Assembly: GCA_937899365.1 (NCBI GenBank)
Contig: CALBPH010000249.1
Coordinates: 1 to 5,533, forward strand
DNA: 5,533 bases
Direction of reading: 5' to 3'
From: an uncultured Leptolyngbya sp.
GTDB lineage: Bacteria > Cyanobacteriota > Cyanobacteriia > Phormidesmidales > Phormidesmidaceae
The position numbers and the translations under genes were made by a program. The first letter of the stretch is position 1. Each line of letters starts with the position of its first letter. Of the stretch, positions 1-4,854 are shown piece after piece. A model generated the notes under the pieces. That model was not told the DNA's origin and did not search any database. It worked only from the letters and a program-made list of their open reading frames with translations.

Positions 1-219
1 GCCGATGCGATCTCCATTTTCGATGGTAAAGTTTTGACCGTCGGGTGAGCTAACGGTGCTAGAAAGCGTTCCATCGGGTAAGACCTGGGCCTGGACACTC
101 AGTGCACTCAAGCTCAAGCTGAGTGAATAAAAAAATTTAGAAAATAGCCATAGATTGAACGGAGCATGTGCAACTGCGATCGCACGTTGCACATGCGGTG
201 AAAATAGCAGGATTTTCAT
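1..219 (-). CDS. Filamentous haemagglutinin / two-partner-secretion protein, N-terminus only (runs off left edge)
   Basis: I translated this by hand from an ATG at 219-217; 73 codons remain open to the window edge. It encodes the start of a secreted TpsA-type protein. Residues about 22-44 form a hydrophobic signal-peptide core ending in VQA, with likely cleavage after A44. The mature start is QVLPDGTLSSTVSSPDGQNF (residues 45-64), followed by TIENGDRIG. This is the recognisable beginning of the haemagglutination-activity (TPS) domain in cyanobacterial proteins. Family members are exported by Sec, cross the outer membrane through a TpsB/FhaC-type Omp85 pore, and are usually very large beta-helical adhesins or exoproteins. 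No pore gene is visible here. The stretch before the hydrophobic core (residues 1-21) is long for a signal peptide and carries a HIP1-centred palindrome. No convincing Shine-Dalgarno precedes this ATG; a better one (AGGAG at 255-251) sits before an out-of-frame ATGATG at 241-236. The family call is firm; the exact start is not. Confidence 0.85.
   Translation of the reverse strand, partial: MKILLFSPHVQRAIAVAHAPFNLWLFSKFFYSLSLSLSALSVQAQVLPDGTLSSTVSSPDGQNFTIENGDRIG
164..196. repeat. HIP1-centred inverted repeat
   Basis: Perfect 11-bp arms, GCATGTGCAAC (164-174) and GTTGCACATGC (186-196), flank a loop that contains the cyanobacterial HIP1 octamer GCGATCGC (176-183). The whole palindrome lies inside codons 8-19 of the secreted protein. 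It could form a hairpin in the mRNA close to the start codon, or be a small repeat that lengthened the signal-peptide n-region. The arms and the octamer are read directly; any function is inference. Confidence 0.7.
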
Positions 220-296
220 AGGGGCGTTTAATTAGCATCATCACTAAGAACTCCTAGGGCATTTTAATGATGGCAGGCAGACAGCACACAACAGCC

Positions 297-346
297 GTTA
301 AGATTACTTATTTTTGTTACGCACTTGATTAAGTCAGTTAAGATTA
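297..346 (-). promoter_or_regulatory. Repeated RTTAAG motifs upstream of the TPS gene
   Basis: The 10-mer GTTAAGATTA occurs twice as a direct repeat (297-306 and 337-346), with a third related ATTAAG at 328-333. On the minus strand these read CTTAAC, CTTAAT and CTTAAC, about 78-123 nt before the TPS start codon. The hexamers resemble parts of the cyanobacterial Pho box, but their spacing does not fit the 11-bp period expected for one. The right copy overlaps the stop codon of the gene remnant. This is a weak operator candidate; no clear -35/-10 pair was found between 220 and 296. Confidence 0.2.
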
Positions 347-529
347 GGCGTTACTGAGCTTTGGAATGAATTTATCCATAAGATACTGTCCATGGCGTAT
401 CTGACCACTCGGTTTATCCTCTAAATCAGCAGCAGAAGGTTGGGTAACAATCTCTATCCTTAATAAGGGTAGCTTGCACCTATCAAGTGCATTATAAATA
501 CCAAGCCTACAATCCCCATGAAAGCTCTG
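344..529 (-). pseudogene. Orphan C-terminal gene fragment, unrecognised family
   Basis: A minus-strand frame runs open from an in-frame TAA (532-530) to a TAA stop (346-344), giving 61 residues with no ATG, GTG or TTG near its beginning. The composition looks like real protein: a stretch LPLLRIEIVTQPSAADLED (residues 20-38) and a charged, ordered end with RHGQYLMDKFIPKL (residues 45-58). The only internal ATG (residue 51) would leave 11 residues. I read it as the 3' end of a gene whose 5' part was deleted or frame-shifted; the frame upstream of the TAA also continues with open codons to about 577. It sits 81 bp after the stop of the upstream glycosyltransferase on the same strand. I do not recognise the family. 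It could instead be a chance open frame, but that is less likely given the residue pattern. Confidence 0.45.
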
Positions 530-548
530 TTAGATTTTACTCATCATG

Positions 549-574
549 AAAATTTTGATGAGAATTTTCTCATC
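549..574 (-). terminator. Possible intrinsic terminator after the GT-B glycosyltransferase
   Basis: GATGAGAA (557-564) and TTCTCATC (567-574) form an 8-bp stem with a 2-nt loop. Read on the minus strand, the stem begins 36 nt after the stop codon at 611 and is followed by AAAATTTT. The stem is AT-rich and the U tract short, so this is a weak terminator at best. A second CTCATC at 540-545 can compete for the same GATGAG strand. Confidence 0.3.
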
Positions 575-610
575 GATCAGGCGTTAGTCGCCGCTACTGA
601 CTTGAGGGGG

Positions 611-1804
611 CTAAGAAAACGGTTTCACAATACGGGTCAAAGGGGTAAAAAAGTCTTCTTGAGTCACGAGCGCTTTCACTCGGGCAGCTGTAATTTGAAC
701 ACCTCGAAGACAGAAATATATGCGATTTAGATCACGGCTTAATGTATCTAGTATTTCAAGGGAAAATAGAATGGGCTGCAGGTCCGCTGGCTCAATAACT
801 TTAACAATGCCAAGCTCTTCTAACCGGTTGCAGCGTAGCCGCTGCTCATGGTCAGGATGTCCTCTGAGTGGCAACTGCATGGCGCGAACACCCGTTTGCA
901 GCACGTTTAATGTGGTGTCGTAACTGGTCAGGCTAATGGATAAATGGGCTATGGCCATGTAGCTCAGTAAGTCAGGAGTGTAGCGCTCTACGGTCAGGTT
1001 TGAGCAGCATACAGCCATTTTTTGTAGATTATCGTAAACCCCTATGGGGACAAATGGCCCGGTAAACATGTGAATCTGATGGGGAATCTTGTCTTCTAGG
1101 TACTGGCTTGCCTTGGCAACACAGTCAAGTAGCTGATGGCCAAAACGACCGCCGCCCACACTGACCAGAATCATGGGTGGGTCACTGTTCTTCTTGGGGG
1201 GAAACTCACGGTCGATATCGGGAACGATATAGCCTGTGTAATGTATATCACAGGTAAGCGATCCCACAAGAGAAAAACTATGTTCTAAGGCAATAAATCT
1301 TGGATCGCTATGGATCAACAGTTGGTCAAAATACTGATTGATGAGCTGACAGACCCTGGCTTCATACTTAGCGCGGCCCTGGCTAGTGACAACACTATCA
1401 CGCAGGCTGCAAATGGTCTTTGCTCCATGGGCTTTGGCCCACTCTAGTAGGGGGATAAGCTCAGCAGCAAACTGATGATGGTCAAATGGAAACGACTCTA
1501 CCATGATGGCATCGGGATGGATGCGATCGCAAAGTTCTAGTAGCACATCGCGACGATGCACAAGGGTAGGGCTCGTTTCTGGAGAGCATTCGCCAACCTG
1601 CGGTCGACCCATATCTACCCCAGGCTTGACCACCGGCAAATTTATAACATTAATGCCCTGGGGTATGGGAAACTCCTGAATGCTCTCCCCCCCATTGACA
1701 AAGTAGACTTGAAAATCCTGCATCAAACCATGGGCAATAGCCATGCTGCGCATCAGATGACCAATGCCAAGAATATGTCGACAATAAAACAGTAGGGTTT
1801 TCAT
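611..1804 (-). CDS. MurG-like GT-B glycosyltransferase (COG4671-type)
   Basis: A 397-residue protein with the look of a two-domain GT-B glycosyltransferase that transfers a sugar from a nucleotide donor, probably at the cytoplasmic side of the membrane. The N-terminal domain opens with a beta strand and glycine loop (residues 3-16, LLFYCR then GIGH at 13-16), as in MurG and the predicted glycosyltransferases of COG4671. The linker holds GYIVPD (191-196). The C-terminal donor-binding domain starts with the glycine-rich strand ILVSVGGG (212-219), then SYDTTLNVLQTG (294-305), then HEQRLRCNRLEELG (319-332), placed like the nucleotide-contacting loops of the GT28 fold. There is no signal peptide or membrane span. 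The start is supported by GGGAG (1817-1813), 8 nt before the ATG. The donor and acceptor are not readable. The neighbouring GT4 gene and secreted adhesin suggest an extracellular glycan or glycoprotein role, which is inference. A HIP1 site lies within the gene. Confidence 0.8.
   Translation of the reverse strand: MKTLLFYCRHILGIGHLMRSMAIAHGLMQDFQVYFVNGGESIQEFPIPQGINVINLPVVKPGVDMGRPQVGECSPETSPTLVHRRDVLLELCDRIHPDAIMVESFPFDHHQFAAELIPLLEWAKAHGAKTICSLRDSVVTSQGRAKYEARVCQLINQYFDQLLIHSDPRFIALEHSFSLVGSLTCDIHYTGYIVPDIDREFPPKKNSDPPMILVSVGGGRFGHQLLDCVAKASQYLEDKIPHQIHMFTGPFVPIGVYDNLQKMAVCCSNLTVERYTPDLLSYMAIAHLSISLTSYDTTLNVLQTGVRAMQLPLRGHPDHEQRLRCNRLEELGIVKVIEPADLQPILFSLEILDTLSRDLNRIYFCLRGVQITAARVKALVTQEDFFTPLTRIVKPFS
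1523..1530. repeat. HIP1 octamer
   Basis: GCGATCGC, the highly iterated palindrome of many cyanobacterial genomes, lies inside the GT-B glycosyltransferase gene. With the copy at 176-183 it gives two in 5.5 kb, far above chance for a given 8-mer, and supports a cyanobacterial source. Confidence 0.8.
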
Positions 1805-1897
1805 AGAATATTCTCCCGAATATCAACAGGGCACCTAGATGAAAAACAAGCTCAAAGATCGCTTTTTTCATACAAAACTCACTCTTCTCACAAAGAG

Positions 1898-1991
1898 CTA
1901 CTCCAAACCCACACTGGTGTGAGTAGATTTGGAGCAAGTCATTTTTAAAATCCAACAGAGCCCAGTGGTTAGGCTCAATCAACGATTGAGC
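1898..1991 (-). promoter_or_regulatory. Two hairpin-forming dyads upstream of the GT-B gene
   Basis: Dyad one pairs CTCCAAA (1901-1907) with TTTGGAG (1928-1934) and encloses CACAC/GTGTG (1910-1914 and 1917-1921). An alternative outer pairing is CTACTC (1898-1903) with GAGTAG (1921-1926). Dyad two is a perfect 8-bp stem, GCTCAATC (1973-1980) with GATTGAGC (1984-1991), with a 3-nt loop. Both lie 94-190 nt before the glycosyltransferase start and could be leader-RNA structures or binding sites. There is no clear promoter and no convincing gene in 1805-2230; the longest minus-strand frame crossing it overlaps the glycosyltransferase out of frame and has no recognisable domain. Confidence 0.3.
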
Positions 1992-2040
1992 TCCACCTTT
2001 TCCCCTAAGTAGATGAGCACAATTAATTTCAAAATCCTTG

Positions 2041-2112
2041 AGGCTCCCTAAAATCCCCCAGAATTGGGGGATTTTGATTTCTGAAGCCCCCAATTCTGGG
2101 GGTTGGGGGCCT
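2041..2112. repeat. Nested GC-rich palindromic repeat, MITE-like or terminator
   Basis: Two 16-mers, CCCCCAGAATTGGGGG (2055-2070) and its exact reverse complement CCCCCAATTCTGGGGG (2087-2102), are separated by 16 nt. Each is itself nearly palindromic, and the left one extends to AAAATCCCCC/GGGGGATTTT (2050-2059 and 2066-2075). The outer flanks AGGCTCCC (2041-2048) and GGGGGCCT (2105-2112) roughly continue the symmetry. Repeats of this C5/G5 style are common between cyanobacterial genes and are thought to be remnants of small non-autonomous elements. It lies about 120 nt beyond the stop of the GT4 gene, so it may also end that transcript, although no strong U tract follows. Confidence 0.7.
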
Positions 2113-2230
2113 TTTCAAGAGTGTCATCTTTGAAAAGTTCTTGTGTAATTTATTTTGCCTATCTACTTAATCCCGAGAAACGACCTAGCCTCTAGCAACT
2201 AACAAGAAGATTCTTCCTTAACTAATTCTA

Positions 2231-3517
2231 TTAAGAAGCAGCCAATCTAAGCAAATTTTCTAGCCCATGAGATTGACAATTAGAGCGCATGGGCTGTTTA
2301 ACAGCCCTCAAAAGACTATCTTTTACAGCACCAACGTTGCTGACTAAACCAAACTTATCTAACACCGTAAGGCGACCCGTTTTTCCAAGGGTCTTAGCAA
2401 ATTTGGACTGAATGAGTAATACTTCCATGGCCTGCGTTAAGCACAGGGCATCCTTCTCAGACACTATAATGCCGTTGTAGTGAGACTGCATTAGCTCCGA
2501 AATTCCTACAACATTGGTGGTCACCACCGGTAGCTCCATGGCCATGGCCTCCAGTAGAACATTAGGAATACCGTCATGGTCGCTAGCCTCGTCGACTAAA
2601 TAAGGCAACACAAATAGATCGGCCTGCTGATAGTACGCCATCCGCTGTTGCTGGGAGCATTCTTCCACCAACGTAATATGCTGCTCCAGGTTAAGGTCAT
2701 TTATGTGCTGTCGGATAGAAGCATCAGGATGCCCATCACCAATAATCACACAGTTGAAGGCCACACCTTTTTGCTTAATTAGATGGCACGCCTTTAGAAG
2801 ATAGGTAAACCCCGTACTTTCACAAAAACGACCGATGCTCAAAATTAAAGGCACTGGCGACGGTTGTATTTTAGGGGCGGGGTTAAAGCTGGCAATATCT
2901 ACGCCATGGTAAGCCACGTGAATAGGAGTATCAGATGTAGAAACCTGCTCTAGATAGCGGCGATTGGATTCGCTACAGGTAAAAATGAATTCCGCCTTGG
3001 CCATACGGCGATTGAGAACAGCTTTATCCCTAAGATAAGTATCTTTGGTGTGGGCTGTCATACTATATGACACACCAGAGAATGCCTGGGCAATTTCCAC
3101 AGTGGCCGTGGTTACATCGGCAAAGTGGGCATGGAGATGTTTAATACCTAACTCCTGCAGTTTCCAAGCCAAATAACCGCCTTGCAAATACTCATTAAAT
3201 CGCTGCTCATCATCACGATTTAGATAACGCTTCAGGGTTTGCACATAGGCGGTGCTATCTTGCTCAAACAAAGCAACCTGAGCACTGACTAATGCTTTCT
3301 CTTGATTCCTATCAAACGTAGGAAGCAATGAGGGTAGATAGGTAACTTGAGCATTAACTTTAGCAACATTGGGATGATTGAACGGTGCTGATGGACGCCT
3401 CAGGGAAAAAATATGGACATCCAGCCCCTGCCTCTCTAATTCTAAAATCTCATTGAGGATAAATGTCTCTGATACCTTGGGAAACGTTTCTAGCACAAGT
3501 CCAATTAGAGGGCGCAT
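2231..3517 (-). CDS. GT4-family glycosyltransferase (WcaL/AmsK-like, exopolysaccharide type)
   Basis: A 428-residue cytoplasmic GT-B retaining glycosyltransferase of family 4. The N-terminal acceptor domain carries the hallmark FPKVSETFILNEI (residues 12-24), then HLHAHF (127-132) and MTAHTKDTY (153-161). The donor domain begins at ILSIGR (225-230), with VIIGDG (257-262), the ADLFVLPY strand (299-306) and an acidic signature D315-x7-E323 in DGIPNVLLEAMA, followed by LPVVTT and the G338/E341 loop. R230 is present, but the residue before G236, normally lysine in the EKKG-type loop that helps hold the donor diphosphate, is threonine (FCESTGF, 231-237). An in-frame TAA seven codons upstream fixes ATG 3517 as the first usual start; no strong Shine-Dalgarno precedes it. 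Relatives act in colanic-acid-like or other exopolysaccharide assembly. The donor sugar cannot be assigned. The gene may be active or in early decay. Confidence 0.88.
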   Translation of the reverse strand: MRPLIGLVLETFPKVSETFILNEILELERQGLDVHIFSLRRPSAPFNHPNVAKVNAQVTYLPSLLPTFDRNQEKALVSAQVALFEQDSTAYVQTLKRYLNRDDEQRFNEYLQGGYLAWKLQELGIKHLHAHFADVTTATVEIAQAFSGVSYSMTAHTKDTYLRDKAVLNRRMAKAEFIFTCSESNRRYLEQVSTSDTPIHVAYHGVDIASFNPAPKIQPSPVPLILSIGRFCESTGFTYLLKACHLIKQKGVAFNCVIIGDGHPDASIRQHINDLNLEQHITLVEECSQQQRMAYYQQADLFVLPYLVDEASDHDGIPNVLLEAMAMELPVVTTNVVGISELMQSHYNGIIVSEKDALCLTQAMEVLLIQSKFAKTLGKTGRLTVLDKFGLVSNVGAVKDSLLRAVKQPMRSNCQSHGLENLLRLAAS

Positions 3518-3665
3518 AGCAATAGTTCTAGTAAATTACAATTGAATGTCCTGGATACGAAAGCAGATACTAGCTATGTAGCGTGAATCAGCCTTAATGA
3601 CAGAGAAAACTCTTAGTTCAAACGCTACTATTCTTTTTATGACCAATATCTTTAAAATCTGCATG

Positions 3666-3708
3666 AATGAAATATTAGAGTCTACTCATAGACTCTAATT
3701 TCATTAGA
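3666..3708. repeat. Strong hairpin with an overlapping competitor
   Basis: ATTAGAGTCTA (3674-3684) pairs perfectly with TAGACTCTAAT (3689-3699) around a 4-nt loop. The stem is lengthened by AATGAA (3666-3671) with TTCATT (3700-3705), leaving a 2-nt bulge. The right arm can instead pair in TCTAAT-TTC-ATTAGA (3694-3708). It lies 149 nt before the glycosyltransferase start and 290 nt before the regulator start, with no U tract on either side. It could be an operator pair, an RNA structure, or a repeat. Confidence 0.55.
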
Positions 3709-3719
3709 AATGATTTAAG

Positions 3720-3783
3720 GCCAACGTAGATTAACTAATTTGCGGAGATATGCCGGCTGCTGGCGGACAATTGTTAATCTAAG
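3720..3783. repeat. Dyad copy 1 of a repeated CCAACGTWGATT...AATCTAAG pattern
   Basis: TAGATTAAC (3727-3735) and GTTAATCTA (3773-3781) form a perfect 9-bp inverted repeat. Just inside, AATT on each side extends the pairing with one bulged base. The enclosed centre is GC-rich and holds GCCGGC. The unit starts with GCCAACGTAGATT (3720-3732) and ends with AATCTAAG (3776-3783). The same start (one mismatch) and end recur around 3870-3911. Confidence 0.5.
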
Positions 3784-3867
3784 AAGAAAGTTTTAAGGGA
3801 AAGTAAATATTTAAGTTAATACTAAAGGTATAACAGTCAACGGATGTATATCTCCAAAGGAGGGGCT

Positions 3868-3936
3868 GTGCCAACGTTGATTGCACGTCAGGTTAACGGT
3901 TGCAATCTAAGGCGTTTAGGGTATCCATTGTTCTAA
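3868..3936 (+). CDS. Possible 22-codon leader ORF upstream of the response regulator
   Basis: A GTG at 3868 opens a 22-codon frame ending in TAA at 3934-3936. It is preceded by AAAGGAGG (3856-3863), the best Shine-Dalgarno match I see in the window, 4 nt from the GTG, which is slightly close. The peptide begins MPTLIARQV and ends RRLGYPLF; it has no run of one amino acid as in classic attenuators. The frame ends 61 nt before the regulator's start and is out of frame with it. The Shine-Dalgarno can fold on itself as CTCC-AAA-GGAG (3852-3862). The ORF overlaps two interlocking stems. It may be a translated regulatory leader or a chance frame behind a purine-rich stretch. Confidence 0.3.
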   Translation: MPTLIARQVNGCNLRRLGYPLF

Positions 3937-3946
3937 CTAACCTGAC
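3870..3946 (+). promoter_or_regulatory. Interlocking inverted repeats in the response-regulator leader (dyad copy 2)
   Basis: GATTGCA (3879-3885) pairs with TGCAATC (3901-3907). GTCAGGTTA (3887-3895), which lies in that loop, pairs perfectly with TAACCTGAC (3938-3946). In RNA this has the topology of an H-type pseudoknot (7-bp and 9-bp stems; loops of 1, 5 and 30 nt) or of two alternative structures. The second arm begins 2 nt after the leader-ORF stop. The first dyad has the same outer motifs as the copy at 3720-3783: GCCAACGTTGATT (3870-3882) and AATCTAAG (3904-3911). The pairings are read directly; RNA rather than DNA function is inference. Confidence 0.35.
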
Positions 3947-3997
3947 AGATGCAATATACCGGCCACTAGCCAGAACCTGCCTACAGGAAAGTTGCCC

Positions 3998-4666
3998 ATG
4001 AGACGGATTTTGATTGCTGAAGACAATGCTCGCATCGCCACTTTTTTGGAGCAAGGGCTACAGAAAAATGGCTTTATGGCCAAGCTGGCGACCACGGGGC
4101 CTGAAGCGCTGTCCAATGCTCTAGATGGCAGCTTTGACTTACTCATACTCGATCTGGGGCTACCTGGCAGGGAAGGATTATCAGTCCTTGAGGAGCTCCG
4201 TGGGCAGGGGTGCCAACTCCCGCTCGTAATTTTAACTGCCCGAGACACCATAACGGATAAACTTGCAGGGTTTGAACTAGGGGCTGACGACTATGTCACC
4301 AAACCATTCCGATTTGAAGAATTATTAGCCCGCATCCGCGCTCGGTTGCGGGTGGTGGTGCCCGCTAATCCTGAGCATGAATTGATGCTCGCTCACCACG
4401 GGATAGTGATCAATCTACGCACACGGTTAGTCAAGGTAGGGGAGCGCATTGTTGATCTGTCAACCCGTGAGTTTACTATGCTGGAAACATTTATGAGTTC
4501 TCCGGGGCAGGTGCTCAGTCGTGAACAGCTGCTTGATCGTGTGTGGGGGTATAATCATGCCCCCGGCTCAAATGTTGTAGATGTTTATGTAGGCTATCTG
4601 CGTAAAAAATTGGGAAACAATATGATTGAGACCGTTAGAGGCATAGGATACCGCATGCCCATCTAA
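3998..4666 (+). CDS. OmpR/PhoB-family response regulator
   Basis: A 222-residue DNA-binding response regulator that accepts phosphate from a sensor kinase. The N-terminal receiver (about residues 1-118) has every key residue: acidic pair E8/D9 in LIAEDN, phospho-acceptor D52 in LILDLGLPG, T80 in VILTARD, and K102 in DDYVTKPF. The C-terminal winged-helix domain (about 128-222) shows VDLSTREFTMLETF (152-165), the recognition-helix region SNVVDVYVGYLRKKL (191-205) and the wing end ETVRGIGYRM (211-220). The length is normal for the family. I place the start at ATG 3998, which has AGGA (3985-3988) 9 nt ahead. An in-frame TTG at 3992 is only 3 nt from that site and would add two unneeded residues. 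No histidine kinase is adjacent within view; the next gene is a sensory protein of the same strand 188 bp downstream. Its targets are unknown. Confidence 0.93.
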   Translation: MRRILIAEDNARIATFLEQGLQKNGFMAKLATTGPEALSNALDGSFDLLILDLGLPGREGLSVLEELRGQGCQLPLVILTARDTITDKLAGFELGADDYVTKPFRFEELLARIRARLRVVVPANPEHELMLAHHGIVINLRTRLVKVGERIVDLSTREFTMLETFMSSPGQVLSREQLLDRVWGYNHAPGSNVVDVYVGYLRKKLGNNMIETVRGIGYRMPI

Positions 4667-4674
4667 AGAGAATG

Positions 4675-4778
4675 TTGACTCATAAACTCGAATTTATAAA
4701 CTTGGCGGATAGATCCAGACAGTTATTGTTTACAGTATGTAAGTACGTACATCCAGAGGGACAGCTGTTTTTTACAGT
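4675..4778 (+). promoter_or_regulatory. Spacer with TTTACAGT direct repeats before the receiver-like/PAS gene
   Basis: The 188-bp spacer 4667-4854 carries TTTACAGT twice (4729-4736 and 4771-4778), exactly 42 bp apart, about four helical turns, so both lie on one DNA face. Between them are the palindromes GTACGTAC (4743-4750) and ACAGCTGT (4761-4768). The 8-mer resembles one half of the HLR1 site bound by the cyanobacterial OmpR-type regulator RpaB, but differs at one position and lacks the paired half-site at 2-nt spacing. TTGACT at 4675-4680 is -35-like, without a well-spaced -10. No terminator is evident after the regulator gene, so co-transcription is also possible. Confidence 0.25.
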
Positions 4779-4854
4779 TTTTAACAACTGATGACAACCC
4801 TAAGGGAAGGTAGTTTTATCCGTTTCTCGGCAAATTGCTTGGAGCATTGTCAGC

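Larger units (their letters stand above)
3518..3997. promoter_or_regulatory. Divergent intergenic region, repeat-rich
   Basis: These 480 bp separate the minus-strand glycosyltransferase from the plus-strand response regulator and must carry promoters for both. No textbook -35/-10 pair stands out. The best -10-like hexamer toward the regulator is TATAAC (3829-3834), without a good -35. The segment 3518-3660 shows nothing beyond AT-rich sequence. From 3666 to 3946 it is dense in inverted repeats and holds a possible leader ORF, listed separately. No complete protein gene of ordinary size fits here. Confidence 0.5.

Noticed and set aside
297..346. Pho box upstream of the TPS gene
   Set aside because: The CTTAAC/CTTAAT hexamers are present but not at the 11-bp spacing of tandem Pho half-sites; kept only as a low-confidence repeated motif.
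518..730. A 70-codon plus-strand frame starting ATG AAA GCT
   Set aside because: It runs antisense across the gene remnant and the end of the GT-B glycosyltransferase, has no Shine-Dalgarno, and its translation shows no domain-like pattern.
1650..2093. A 147-codon minus-strand frame across the spacer and the 5' end of the GT-B gene
   Set aside because: It overlaps the well-supported glycosyltransferase in another frame, begins inside the GC palindrome, and has no recognisable motif.
3640..3699. A 19-codon plus-strand ORF starting at ATG 3640
   Set aside because: No Shine-Dalgarno, and it ends within the hairpin arms; most likely chance.
3727..3781. Integron attC-like site (GATTAAC...GTTAATC)
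   Set aside because: The arms do not fit the RYYYAAC/GTTRRRY core rule, and no integrase or gene cassette is visible.
3937..4251. Minus-strand frame opposite the response regulator
   Set aside because: Antisense shadow of a strongly supported receiver domain; Ser/Pro-rich composition typical of such shadows.
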